Origin: Larix kaempferi
Lineage: Eukaryota; Streptophyta; Pinopsida; Pinales; Pinaceae
Assembly: GCA_027924585.1 (NCBI GenBank)
Contig: BSBM01001068.1
Location: forward strand, 1,704,501-1,768,500
DNA length: 64,000 bases
Reading direction: 5' to 3'
A program made the translations under genes and the position numbers. Shown one piece after another: positions 1 through 11,269 of this stretch (within the stretch, counting starts at the first letter, position 1; each line of letters starts with the position of its first letter). The notes beneath the pieces are model-generated. The model saw only the letters and a program-made list of their open reading frames with translations. It was not told the origin of the DNA and searched no databases.

Positions 1-1592
1 ATGATTCCATTATCCTTAGCAGGTGCTCTTTTGCACGAGAAAAGGTGGAAACCCATGCTACACCAATGCTCTTCTTTTACTGCCTCTTCATAAAACACAG
101 GTTGACTAGCAATAAAAGAAAAATTGGTAATGCATCCAAATCATCATAAATATCTTCTAATATTACATTCTTTCTATTACTGTGATTAGATTCATTACCT
201 AATTTCAGAATATAAGTATATCGAAATATTGATCTTGATGCTTCACCTCGAACTGAGTTTCTAGGTGTCCTTACTGGAGTATTTTCTACTGGTGAAGATG
301 CTACTAGACCCTGTCGTCCAATCAATTCTTCTTCTTCTTCATCTCCTGGTTGGGGTAATGTAGCTCCGACAACCTTGTGTATGGTCCCATTCCATGACTC
401 TTCCTCCTTGAACAACACATCTCTACTGAGGATAACCTTTTTGGTAATAGGGTTATACAGTTTGTAGGCTTTAGATTATTCACCGTATCCAAGAAAGATA
501 CATTTCTCACTCCTGTCATCTATCTTTTTTCTTAGTTGTTTAAGAACATGAGCAGAAGCAATGCAACCAAATATTCTGAAATGAGAAATATTACAACTCA
601 TACCTGTCCATGCTTCCTCTGGTACTCTGTTCTTAACATTTTTGGTTGGAGATCTATTCATCACATGAACAACACAAGCCATTGTGTCTCCCCCAAAATT
701 CATGGGACAAGTTTCTTCCTTTCAACATGCTCCTTGGCATATTCATGATGGTTCTGTTCTTGCATTCTACAACACTGTTCTGCTGAGGTGTATATCTTGT
801 AATGAATAGCCTCTTCAATATTCCACGATATTTGGAGTAATCATGAAATTCCTTTGATTCATACTCTCCCCCTCCATCTGATATCAACACTTTGAGTTGA
901 TGACCACTCTATTTTTCAACCAGAGCCTTAAATTCCTTGAACTTGCCAAAAGTTTCAGACTTCTGATGAAGGAAATACACCCATGTTTTTCTATTGAAAT
1001 CATGAATAAATGTAAGAAAATAATAGCTTCCACCAATTGAATGAGTCTGCATTGGACCACACAGATTAGTGTGAATAAGTTATAGAGGTGCATGTTCCCT
1101 TCGAGACATACCTTTAAGAAAGCTATCCCTGTGCTACTTTGCAATGATGCAACACTCACAACTGTTTGCTTGCTCCTTCATAGAGGGTAATCCTTTTACC
1201 ATCCCTTTCTGCTGCAACAACTTGATACCACCAAAGTGAAGATGTCCATATCTAAAATTTCATAACCAATAACCATCCATGCATGTGGCTTTTTGAGCAA
1301 AAGAGCTTACCTTGTTGTTGTAATTCATGACTAGTGGATACATCCTCTTCCTAGTCACTTGTACTTTGATGATCAACTGTATATTTGGGGTTTTGTCATA
1401 GATTTCATAGTATGATCCATCAAAGACAAGTCTGTATTTCTTTTTAGTAAGTTTCCCAATGCTAAGCAGATTTTGCTTCAATCCTGGAGCATAATATACA
1501 TCTGCGATTGTCTTTTGTTGGACTTGTTTGGTCAGAATGTTGACCACTCATTTTCCAAGAACTAAAACTACCTCATCTGTGTCGAATTTGAC
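1..1592 (-). pseudogene. Copia integrase and post-integrase linker, decayed (C1)
   Basis: Integrase would join element cDNA to host DNA. In changing minus-strand frames I see the pre-integrase segment with YYAPGLKQNLLSIGKL (about 1500-1430), a core with [18 protein letters not shown] (about 1030-970), the second catalytic Asp in ISDGGGEYES (about 885-860) and the Glu region TPQQNSVVECKNRT (about 800-760), then CIFLGYGE near 485. The usual first Asp before LCGP reads Asn (HTNLCGP, near 1065-1045), which would abolish catalysis if the frame is read correctly. Several stops and shifts interrupt it. An acidic linker with EEEEE follows at 77-418. Confidence 0.8.
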
Positions 1593-1859
1593 CTATGTCT
1601 TCACTGATCCATCTAGGTCTTCAATTAGACCTCTATCAACTGTCATATGGTTACTACGACCACTATCTGAAAGCCAAAGCACCTTTGGGATTTCATGTGT
1701 AGCATGACATGTAATAAATAACATATCTTCTTTATCCTTAGAGGTATTAGTCACATTAGCATTTTGTTTTGACTGATCAAACTTTTTCTTTCTACATTCA
1801 TGAGCATAATGGCCAAATTTATTGCAATAATAACACTTAACATTAGATTTATCTAACAT
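1593..1859 (-). pseudogene. Copia Gag zinc knuckle and aspartic protease start (C1)
   Basis: The 88-residue segment starts with a CX2CX4HX4C nucleocapsid knuckle (CYYCNKFGHYAHEC, residues 9-22), followed by the copia protease signature WLSDSGRSNHM near residue 63, with DSG as the active-site triad. It binds RNA and would cleave the polyprotein. It sits one frame off the Gag ORF and overlaps its end; the shift falls in a run of six A (minus strand) near 1860-1865. The frame ends near 1593, short of the rest of the protease. Loss by indel is the simplest reading. Confidence 0.8.
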
Positions 1860-2677
1860 TTTTTGTCATAGTTCCCGCCTTCATGGTTATGATCATCATC
1901 TTGATCTTCCTTGCCATTACTTCGGCCACCTCTGCCTCTTCCTCTTGATCCTCCTCTTTCTCTACCTATTACTCTGCCTTTTGAGAATGAGACTTGTGAT
2001 TTGAAAGCATTCTCTAGATAGGACTCTTCATTCTTGTTGATTCTAGATTCATATGATAGTAGTGATCTATTCAATGTGTCTATAGAGAGAGTACTCAGTT
2101 CCTTTGCTTCTTCAATCACGATAACTTTATGATCAAATTTGTTGGGTAGGGATCTCAAAACCCTTTCAACCACCCTTTGATCTTCAATCTTTTCACCATA
2201 GGTATTCAACTGATTAACAATCCCCATGACTTGGGTCATGAAAGAATCTACTAAGTCTGATTCTTTCATCTTTAGATTTTCAAAATATCTTCTTAGGCTT
2301 TGGAGTTTAGCTGTTTGTACCTTACCAACACCCTGATAACTAGTCTCCAAAGTTTCCCATGCTGCTTTGGCATGCAATGAAGATGATATCTTTGGAAATA
2401 TGGTATTATCCAAAGCATTCATTATGTGATGCAGTGCCTTTGCATCCTTGTTCCTGTGAATTCGCAGAATATCATTTTCTCTGATTGAAAGGGCTTGATA
2501 AGTTGCGTCATCTGCTGGTTCGGAATAGCCATTCATGACATATTCCCATACATCTTCCGATCTAAGATAAACCACCATCCTCTTGGACCAGACATCATAG
2601 TCATTTTCCCCTGTGAGAGGATAAATCTGAGACTGATTGTTGCTGCTAGAAGGCATAGACACTGCAGAGTCTTTCAT
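1853..2677 (-). CDS. Copia Gag capsid protein, 274 aa (C1)
   Basis: Gag forms the cytoplasmic virus-like particle that packages element RNA. The N terminus has the plant copia Gag pattern YPLTGENDYDVWSKRM at residues 19-34 and the AKAAWETLE segment near residue 105 (Retrotran_gag_2/UBN2 type). The C terminus is Arg/Gly-rich (RGRGRGGRSNG) and ends just before the zinc knuckle, which lies in another frame. The ATG at 2677 is the first in frame, at the usual place for copia Gag. The ORF is intact, but pol is broken. Confidence 0.85.
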   Translation of the reverse strand: MKDSAVSMPSSSNNQSQIYPLTGENDYDVWSKRMVVYLRSEDVWEYVMNGYSEPADDATYQALSIRENDILRIHRNKDAKALHHIMNALDNTIFPKISSSLHAKAAWETLETSYQGVGKVQTAKLQSLRRYFENLKMKESDLVDSFMTQVMGIVNQLNTYGEKIEDQRVVERVLRSLPNKFDHKVIVIEEAKELSTLSIDTLNRSLLSYESRINKNEESYLENAFKSQVSFSKGRVIGRERGGSRGRGRGGRSNGKEDQDDDHNHEGGNYDKKC

Positions 2678-3166
2678 TGGCTTTTTCCAAAAAAATCTCC
2701 TTCCTTTTTTTTAATAATGTCTCTTCTTCACTTCCTCAAAAAAAATCTCTTCTTCTCTTTTAAATTCCACCCTTTTTTCAAAACCTTTCTTTTTGAAAAG
2801 TTTTTATAATAAAAAAAATTCTTACTTGAAGTAACTCATAAAAAAATAACTCGTGAAAGTAAAAAACACTCCCATGGAATAATTTTCGCGCCTCTCTAAA
2901 GGGCTTCCACGCGAAAAAATTCCGTGGGTCTTCTCAAGCGTGAAACTTGAAAATATGGAGAAATTTTCACATTTTGGCGTATAGTGAGGCCGCGAAAATT
3001 TCCAAATATTTTTTTTTCGTAAGTTTGCCAAATATTTTCATGCCTTCATGCAAGAGAGGGGCGCAAAAATTTCTGTAATTTTTTTTTGCAAATTTCTTTG
3101 AAGCTATGACTTCTCTTGCACTCTCACAATCTTCTTCCTCGCTCTGATCGATCGATCTTCTTCCAA

Positions 3167-3178
3167 GATCTGATACCA
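3167..3178 (-). other. Primer binding site, initiator-Met tRNA type (C1)
   Basis: The minus strand reads TGGTATCAGATC three bases inside the LTR end. It matches the usual plant TGGTATCAGAGC primer site, complementary to the 3' end of initiator tRNA-Met, with one mismatch. It fixes the element's orientation and LTR boundary. Confidence 0.85.
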
Positions 3179-3181
3179 AAT

Positions 3182-3429
3182 TGAAGGATGGAGGCAGAAA
3201 TAAACACAAAGATGATGCAAAATGAGCTACAACTCTTCAATCTTTATTGATAAACGGAATATCAGCTAATGCTATTACAAACCAAGTCTGAATGTGTATT
3301 TAAACACTTATGGAAAAACCTAAAAATCTAACCTAGCTTTTGCATGTTGTTGCATGCTTTATTAACTAAAGCAAAAGCTAGAGATAAAACTAAAGCTAAA
3401 GCTAACATAAGTAATTACTATTTCTAACA
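3182..3429 (-). repeat. 5' LTR of C1 (248 bp)
   Basis: The segment is bounded by TG and CA, beginning 3 bp beyond the primer site. It is short, as in many copia families. The partner LTR lies outside the window, so the outer border (3429) is set only by the terminal CA and remains to be confirmed. Confidence 0.65.
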
Positions 3430-5447
3430 AGAAATTGGTCAATAAGGCCAAATTTAGAGACCATACATCCAAACCAAAGAAATTACTATGGCTGGTCAAA
3501 ACCTATGTGAACCCTTGTATATTTCATTTCAAAATATGAGTAACTAGTGGATATATATATATATATATATAAAGTATGAGATTTATTCAATCAGACCTGA
3601 AACTGAATAACCGCTCCATTGGAGAAGTAGTGAATCAAACAAGTATGAATCCAACATACTAAGAAAAATGGGCTTTTCCCTTGTTATAAGAAAGGACTAT
3701 ACAAAGGGAGACAACCTTGTAAACCCAAGTTGACATTGTCATCATACCAGAGATGGCACCATCACTACAATCAACCTTGCAGAGAAAAGGTTGAAGGGAA
3801 GAAAAAAGGGCGATTAACCAAATGAAAACAATCTAGCATAGTGGCCCTAGCATCGAGACCGAAGCCTTGGTGGCATTGTACTCCTTGATAACATATGACA
3901 ATTCATGAATTACATATGAATTACATATGGATTAATAATTTTATGTCCATTCAAATCATTTTCTTGTACCATGTAATCAATGTGGAATGTTACGTTAGAT
4001 CATAGACTTGGCCCCAAACCATGGTGGTAAAAAGGCATTTCACTTACCTTTTTAAATGTGTTAATATTAATTTGCCAGAAGGGCCTTTAGTCATTCCACC
4101 TGAGTAACATTATTGTAGACAATCAATTAGTAACATATATTGGGGTTATGAAGGGATAGCATAATGGGTTCTTTACCTTATAATTTGTTATAATTTGTGT
4201 AGACGTGATGTATAATGTGTATCAAACCTTCAAACTAAAGTGTGGCCAAAGTCGTATTTAATAATATTATAAATAGCTTCCAATTATGGAATTTTACATA
4301 AACATTAACAAGGGTTTAATACTCTAATTGATGTCCACACTATGATTTCTTAAGGACTTATGGATCCCTTAGAATACTTAACATTGGACTATGTATCAAC
4401 TACTAAAAATTAGGATATCGCTAAAGAATAATTCTCTTAATCATCTCAAAGGAGGTAAAGACCAAATTAACTATTTAAGATAGTTCTGCAAACTCATGAA
4501 GTAAGATCCAACATGTCTTTATTTGGGTGTGCCTAGTTAATCTTAGTGGGATTGTACAATTTCAAGTTTTTACTTATTTTAACAAAAGAAAGAAGATCTA
4601 GTTTATTACATGCAAATATATATAAAAATATACAATGCACAATTCACAAAAAGTATTCAAATATATAGAGTTACATTAAATTTTTAAAAAAATTGTGCAA
4701 TATGGGGATGTTACAATAACTAAATCTCATCAACGAGGATCCTAAAATTTTCATTTTTTGTAATAAGAAGTCTAAAATATTCCTTATCCAACCAATCATT
4801 ATTATATTTAAAAGGAAATGGAGGTATTACTTAGCCAACCAATCATAATTAGATTTAAAAGGATATGGAGGTTTTCTATCATCCTTTTCTAGTTGTATAA
4901 GAATAAGTAGAGGATCATATAATCCATTGTTTCCTACCGAATAGTTGTATCTTTCAACCTACTCCATCAATTTTTCTAAAATTAAGAATATATCCATAAT
5001 CTTAGAGATGCTTGTTCTACTATGTTAGCACACAAACTAGCGTCTAAAGATTGAATTCCTAAAATCAATGATAGCTTATGGACAACTAAGACGGAGACCA
5101 TTGTCACCACACTTAAATTTTTTTTGTCTCTTTAGTCTATCTCTTCTCTAGCTCAAAGGTGGAGTCCCTATGGTAGGATTACTAGAAGTGAAAAATGGAG
5201 TACATGGTGAAAATGAAGAGTAACTTTAGAAAAACACAATGTTTTGGTTTTGTTGGCACGGGATAAATCTGCAGGAAGTGTGGAAGCCGACAAGTGTGAA
5301 AGGTACAATCCGCGAAAGAAGGACCATTCGTGGAGTTCGAGGAAGCGCAAGAATAGGTAAGGGTAAAAACGTGAAGCTGGGTAACACTTCTGTGAGAAAC
5401 CAGTGCAAAAAAGTCTTAGCGGAAGTTATTCGAATGATTAATATTTA
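3430..5447. other. AT-rich intergenic DNA, nothing recognised
   Basis: I see no coding exon, LTR or RNA gene here. There is an (AT)n microsatellite at about 3551-3571. Around 5240-5420 an open but unrecognised stretch runs up to the palindrome cluster. Confidence 0.6.
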
Positions 5448-5719
5448 TTATTCGGCCGAATAAAAAATGTTATTCGGCCAAATAAATTTCATTATTCGAC
5501 CGAATAATGTATAAGTTATTCGGCCGAATACCTACAAACAGTTCTCCGTTTAGTTTAATGGAGATCCTTGAAATGTGTGCAAAGAACTGCCGGACGGAAA
5601 AAAAATTTGCGTGTTTGTTTATTCGGCCGAATAATTGTTTGGCCGAACAACGATTCGGCCGAATAATGAGTCGGCCGAACAATTATTCAGCCAAATAGTT
5701 GTTCGGCCGAACAAATTTT
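5448..5719. repeat. Cluster of TTCGGCCGAA palindromes
   Basis: About ten perfect or near-perfect copies of a palindrome centred on TTCGGCCGAA occur within 270 bp, spaced irregularly. The longest perfect form is 16 bp (TTATTCGGCCGAATAA, 5448-5463). Variants include TTCGACCGAA, TTCGGCCAAA and GTTCGGCCGAAC. The stretch between copies 4 and 5 (about 5530-5615) lacks it. The repeats are not in simple tandem, so the array looks like clustered binding sites or nested hairpins rather than a microsatellite. Confidence 0.85.
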
Positions 5720-6665
5720 CTACATAAAATCCTGGCCTCATCCGCATTTTCGCAATAGCCGTTTGTCATTTTCTGGACCCCGCATGTGGGCCCGCTGCTA
5801 ATCCTCACCACCCTGCATGGCTACTGTTGATGCTTTCCCGGTGTTGATGCTCGCCTTCTGTTGATGCTTGCCCGCTATCTCTCCACCCTTCGTCCAAACG
5901 TCGACGTTCGTTCATTGTGTTGATACTGGTCGCATGATCCCTGACATTTGTTCTTTGTGATGTCTCTCCGCCCTGCTGTCTCTTCGCCCCTTGCCACTCC
6001 CGACGCTCGCATGATCCTCGATGCTCTGTTGATACTGCTCATCACAGCAGTTGGAAGCTCCCTTCGTCGAGGAGGCTGACTTACGATTCTGCGAGTTTGA
6101 AATTTGCATTCGGATTAGGGCGGTCGTTGCTTGACGGATCCGCGTGGAGATGACGGCTGCCTAGTGAGTTTATAAATAGTTTCATCATTTCGTTGTATGT
6201 TTGTTTTTTATTTTCCAATTTTATTTGTGATGTATGCGTATGTTTTCGTGTTTTAATGTCTTCTTGAAATGTGGTAGTGTGTGCAGGGTGTTATTGGCGC
6301 TTCGTTGGTGTTTTAGTTTTCTGTGCAGGGTTGATAGTTTTTCATTGACAGGTATGTTTTGACGATGAGTTGTGTTGTTTTGATTTCATTTTCATATTTT
6401 TATAGTTTTTTGTTGTTAACCCATTTTGTTGTTGTGTGTAGGAAATATTTATCATTCGACGAGTTGGTGGTCTTATCCGGTGCAGCATTGTGGTTCGACA
6501 GTCTGTTCACTTTGAGTCTGGTTTAGAGGTACGTCTCATTTCCCGATCTTTTGTATTGTCAAAAACAATTGTAGTCATTTGAAGAAAATTAAAAAAATAT
6601 TTGCATTCAGGTTTAAAATTAGACTGTTCAGGTTTTTTACATTTAATTTTATGTTAATTTTGGTT
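5720..6665 (+). other. GC-richer stretch with a possible untranslated exon
   Basis: Bases 5740-6160 are less AT-rich than their surroundings. A segment at 6442-6528 is bordered by canonical splice signals (GTGTGTAG before, GAG/GTACGT after) and could be a 5' untranslated exon of the decayed gene at 7808-10057. No long ORF is convincing. Assignment as leader is inference. Confidence 0.35.
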
Positions 6666-6975
6666 AATAGAGTTTAAGAACTCTGTTCATGAACAGAGTT
6701 TAAAAACTCTGTTCATGAACAGAGTGCTTAAACTTTGTTTATTAACAGAGTTTAAGAACTCTGTTCATGGACAGAGTGCTTAAAGTATGTTTATGAATAG
6801 AGTTTAAGAACTCTGTTCATGAACAAAGTGCTTAAACTCTGTTCATGAACAAAGGTTAAAAACTATGTTCATGAAAATGTAAGAAATATATGTTTTATAT
6901 AATAAGATATAACAAAATGAAAAGTTTTATCCTTGAACAGAGTTCTTGAACTCTGTTCAAGAGCAGAGTTTACAA
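6666..6975. repeat. Degenerate 26-bp tandem repeat, self-complementary
   Basis: About nine diverged copies of a unit close to AACAGAGTTTAAGAACTCTG plus TTCATG follow one another. Each contains two short palindromes (AGAGTTNAAGAACTCT and TTCATGAA), so single strands can fold repeatedly. Spacing drifts between roughly 26 and 30 bp. Confidence 0.8.
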
Positions 6976-6989
6976 ATTCATAAGGCCTT

Positions 6990-7795
6990 TAAGTTTGTAG
7001 AATTAACATGTACAACTTCAATATGTTATGAGTCAACAGTTGTGTAAATTTTTCTTTTTTATAAATAAAGTACGATTCTTATAAGAAGTGGATATATATA
7101 TATATTTCGTGTGATGTTTGTTTATTGAGATATATAATGGAATCATATGTGATGGTTGAAAAATTTGTAAGGTGACTATACTACTACAATTAACTGCATT
7201 ATATTTTCTATCTGATTATGAGATATTAATTTTATCTTTATGTTGCGATAGTAGTGATGCTAGAGTTAGGAGAGGGACTTACAAAAAAAAAAAGAGTTAT
7301 ACTACTTTAGGCACCCCTACATTTGGTATGCGGTTCTTTATGAGATATGTCTTTAAGTGTGTAGAAGTAACATGTATAACTTCAATATGGTATGAGTTGA
7401 CATTTGTGTAAGTTATTTTTTCATATAAATAAAGTATGAATCTTATAATAAGTCTATATATATATATTTCGTGAGATGTTTGTTCATTGAGATATATAAT
7501 TTAATCATATTAGATAGATGAAAAATTTGTAAGATTACTATACTACTACAATTAACTGCATTATAACTTATATCTGATTATGAAATGATTATTAAATATG
7601 TCTTTATGTTGCAATAGTAGTGATGGTAGGAATTTTATTTAATTAATTATGCTAGAGTTAGGAGAGGGACTTACAAATAAATTCACTTATACTGCTTTAG
7701 ACACCCCTACATTTGGTATGTAGTTCTTTATTAGATATATATTTGAGTCTGTAGAATTAACATGTACAACTTCAATATGTTATGTGTAAATTTAG
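6990..7795. repeat. Direct repeat of about 360-390 bp, just over two copies
   Basis: Landmarks recur: a segment starting TGTAGAATTAACATGTACAA near 6996, a diverged form near 7360, and again near 7750. Copies share the stretch ACTATACTACTACAATTAAC and TAGGAGAGGGACTTACAA. The third copy is only the first ~60 bp and runs straight into the exon at 7808. Confidence 0.75.
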
Positions 7796-7807
7796 AAATC
7801 ATATCAA

Positions 7808-10057
7808 ATGGAAAAAGTGGAGTCTTCGAAGCGAAAGTGTAGGAGGTCATCACATTCATCGGGAATTGGTGTTCCAATTAGTGGTCAAAGGTTGTCGAAT
7901 TCACCTCGGGGTTTGAGTTTATTGTATGGGTCATAGTCATCTGATCACCATCAAGTTGATAGGGGTACAAATGATTCCCCTTTATCTTCTGTGGGAGAGC
8001 GTCGATCTCAACCTTCTGTCGGTATGAACATTAATGTTTCAATACATGTATAATCTGTATTTTTGTATGTTTTGAATTTTTGGACAAGGTTAACACTTAA
8101 CTAAGGCTATATTTGAAGCAGAGCGAGGTTCAGAAGATGTTCCTAATTCGATAGAGTAGGAGGAATATCAAGATAGGATTGGAGATGATGGGATAGATGC
8201 GGGTGCAGAGTAGGGTCGCGAAGATCCTCCTAGAGCTAGGATGACATATGTTCCACTAGCTGAGGGTTGTACACCCATATCAACTTATCCTTCTGATTTA
8301 CCTGATGAGATTCCATGGGAAGGTGTTGTGCAACAAACTATCCTTGAATGTTGTAGATTCACTATGACAGGTTGAACAATGATCTTTGTTCTTTGGATCT
8401 CCCTCCAGAGAGCAGACAAAGTCTAGAGATTGTTTTGGGGTCATTGCAAAAATTCATTGATGCATATGAGGAACTCGGAACAACTACGAATGGTTTTGTT
8501 CATTTGATGCAGAGGCGAAGGGACCAAGTTATGGGTGCAGACAAGTGGGAGGTTGTGAAGGAGAGAGTCACCAAAGAACAAGCCAATTCAATGTTTAATT
8601 TCAAAGAAGGCCTTAAGCGAAAAATGTTGAAAGTGCAATATTTCAAGCATCCTCAAATTGCACATTTAATATATGATCGGTTCCTTGCAGCTTATGGTCG
8701 ATTTCCATGGAACGATGAGGTTCCTAATTATTTTGCTAGATTTTTCTATGTGGAGTTTTTTTTAGGTATGAAGCCAAACTATACTGATATTCCTTCTGAC
8801 TTTTATGGAGTTGGAAAGGGTCGAATATATAATCAAAAAGGTGCTCTTAGAGACCCTATGACTCTTCGACCTCCACCCGAGATACCTCGTCCACCTAGGG
8901 TTGTGGCTTTAAGATCGGAGATGGAGCCCACATCCCAACTTGGGACAACTGCAAGGGAATCGGTAGGTGATGGTTTAGCATCAGCTCTTGTTGGAGTAGA
9001 AGTGGGATTGGGTTGAGAGAGGGCTCATGCTACTATTCGTCAAAAGTTTGTTTACAAGATGAATGATGAGGTAGATGGATTGAGCATCGATGATCTCAAG
9101 GCTTATGCTAAGTCTGCTCGTGATATAGCTTCAGATGTGTTATCCAATGACACATCGAGTATGGGAGAGGTTTGTTGATTATGCTATGACAATCTATTTG
9201 ATTTTTTATTATTCATTTTGAATTGAATGTTTTGTTACATAGTAATAAGTATATTATGCAAATGTCTTTTGTTTGCAGTTTTCTAGAATGTTGAATGCAC
9301 ATAATTTTTGAGTCTCCACTAGTCAAAATGAAGAGCATCCTAGTCAAAATGAAGAACATTTTGGAGAGGTATATTAATTATAAAATTTATGATTGAACTT
9401 AATATTTTTTTTTTTTTTGAATTTTAATAAACATCAATGTATCTTATTGTTAATTTGACTTATCCATGTAGGTTTCTTTAGAATCGAACTTTTTAGATGA
9501 TTTACCATCTCTTGTGAGCTAATGATTTTAATTTTCTTGTTTTGGTTTTAAGTTAATTGCTTAATTTATTATTTGTATCTACAATGTTTTATTCATTGAC
9601 AAAATTTAAATTTTAGGGGAGAGACCATATGGAAATTGGGGGTGAAGATGTAGGTTCTCTGATGAATGCGGATATTGGCATTGAGGTAATTTTGTTTGAC
9701 TTGAAATGATCTCTGATATAAGTTTAATATTTTATATTTTTTGGATTTATTTGAAAATTGTTTCCATACTTTAGGATTCATAAATTACTTTTGTACATGT
9801 TGCAGCTTGGATTTCTTAGATCCTTTGGAGCCAAAGGGAAGACTCTGGTGGAAGAAAGTGGTGGACATGCATTCAAAGAATTTGATGTACGACTTTTTTA
9901 ATAATTGAATTGTTTTTTCATGTATAAGTTTAATAATTTAATATCTTGAATTTAGTTTAAAATTGTTTAAATAATTTATGATATTTATAATTTGTTTTTA
10001 TACATGTTGTAGGCTGCCTTGAGTCCAAGGGAAGATAGTGGAAAGATATTGATCTAG
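7808..10057 (+). pseudogene. Decayed multi-exon gene of unknown function
   Basis: I do not recognise the product. Seven exons fit canonical introns: 7808-8021, 8122-9169, 9279-9368, 9472-9513, 9617-9685, 9806-9886 and 10013-10057, where TAG ends the frame. The first intron is phase 1 and the other five are all phase 0, so the reading frame continues through every join. That supports a real former gene. The longest open piece (8372-9016) is rich in charged residues and includes FKEGLKRKMLKVQYFKHPQ and YGRFPWNDEVPNYFARFF, then a Pro-rich tail. Damage: in-frame stops at 7934, 8157, 8211, 9014 and 9309 and a one-base shift near 8365. It points toward the transposase-like gene at 11757-13092, which suggests both belonged to one mobile element; this is inference. 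Confidence 0.7.
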
Positions 10058-10254
10058 ATGGATAGTGGTTCAAACTTTTATGTTTTTGATGATATATATA
10101 TATTGTAGTTGTTTTGGACATCAAGAGTATTTATTTTTTGATTATACATATATGTACATTGAACTCACATGTTCATGAACGTTTTTTTTGGATTATATAT
10201 GAGTACATGTTAATTATTTCTCATTTGGTATTTAATGTTTAGAATATATTTTGC

Positions 10255-10760
10255 ATGAATGTTTAAAATGTTAAAAATGAATGTTTGAAACTTTTGATAG
10301 GTGCAATCTAAAGTTAGGAAATGTTGAATGTTGAGAATGAATATTGGGAAAGAATGAATGGAAGGTGTTAGAAATGTTTAAAATGTTAATCTAAAGTTAG
10401 GAAATGTTGGGAAAAAATGAATGGGAGGTGTTAGGAATGTTTAAAATGTTAATCTAAAGTTAGGAAATGTTCAATGTTGAGAATGAATGTTATGGTAAGA
10501 ATCAATGTTGGAAAAAAATGAATGGAAGGTTTAAAATGTTAAGAATGAATGTTTGGAACATTTGATAGGTGCAATTTAAAGTTAGGAAATGTTTAATTCG
10601 TTATGTTGAGAATGAATGTTATAGAAAGAATGAATGTTGAGAAAGTGTTGAATCATAAGAATGAATGTTTAAAATATTAAGAAATGAATTTGTTATCAAA
10701 ATTTTTGGAAGTTCAAGAATGTTGTACTTGATATGAATATTTAAGAATGAATGAATGTTA
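10255..10760. repeat. Degenerate short repeats (GAATGTT / AGGAAATGTT type)
   Basis: Phrases such as AAAGTTAGGAAATGTT and GAGAATGAATGTT recur many times with irregular spacing. Some ~70-bp blocks are clearly duplicated (10310-10460). No coding potential is evident. It lies just past the end of the decayed gene. Confidence 0.65.
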
Positions 10761-10870
10761 GGAATGATAGGAATTTTTGATAGAAATATGAAGTTTTAAT
10801 AGGTTCAATATCCTATGATGAAAATCTATGAATTGTTTGATAAAAGTTTCAATCTTTTGGTCGTTTGATT

Positions 10871-11001
10871 GATATGATGTTGCATATGTAAATTTCAAAT
10901 TTTAACTAATGTTTTTCATATGTTCATTGTTCGATATGATACATTGCATATGTAATTTTCAAATTTTAACTAATGTTTTTCATATGTTCATTTGTTCAAG
11001 T
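10871..11001. repeat. 62-bp tandem duplication
   Basis: A unit starting GATATGATGTTGCATATGTA at 10871 is repeated from 10933 with few changes, ending in TTTTTCATATGTTCATT. Two copies only. Confidence 0.85.
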
Positions 11002-11031
11002 ATTTTATAGTTCGTGAATTTCTAAATGTTG

Positions 11032-11269
11032 CTGAAATCATGGCAAATGGGGGATAATGATTTTTTGTTTTTTAATCACAAGCGAGGATTCCCGGATTGT
11101 GAAGCTTAAGCTAAGTTAGAGCAATGAATTTTAGACAACAATTCGATGAATTTTTATCGATTTGTTGTAAATAATCATTGCTCTAATTTAACATAAGCTT
11201 CACAATCCAGGAATTCTTGTTTGTGATTAAAAATCAAATGATTGTTATCTTCATTTGCCATGATTTCAG
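11032..11269. repeat. 238-bp inverted repeat (long hairpin)
   Basis: The arms 11032-11142 and 11161-11269 are complementary over nearly their whole length, with a loop of about 20 bp. The outermost 18 bp (CTGAAATCATGGCAAATG and its complement) pair perfectly, and inner blocks such as GGATTGTGAAGCTTA pair as well. I see no clear target duplication. It could be a foldback MITE, a small-RNA-producing hairpin or a boundary within the surrounding element; the sequence alone does not decide. Confidence 0.85.

Larger units (their letters stand above)
1..3429 (-). mobile_element. Ty1/copia LTR retrotransposon C1, 5' part, cut by window edge
   Basis: On the minus strand the order is LTR (3429-3182), primer site, leader, Gag, zinc knuckle and protease, then integrase and a linker, which is the Ty1/copia order. 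Reverse transcriptase, RNase H and the 3' LTR must lie left of base 1. The reading frames are broken several times, so the copy is dead in cis. The left target duplication is outside the window, so insertion cannot be confirmed by TSD; the candidate right-flank TSD is AGAAA at 3430-3434. Confidence 0.9.

Noticed and set aside
5448-5719. CRISPR-like array
   Set aside because: Repeats are short palindromes with irregular spacers and the context is a plant nuclear genome.
7934-9311. Premature stops all one C-to-T change from sense codons, as a sign of methylation decay
   Set aside because: Every stop codon can be reached from CAA, CAG or CGA by C to T, so the pattern carries no information without comparison copies.
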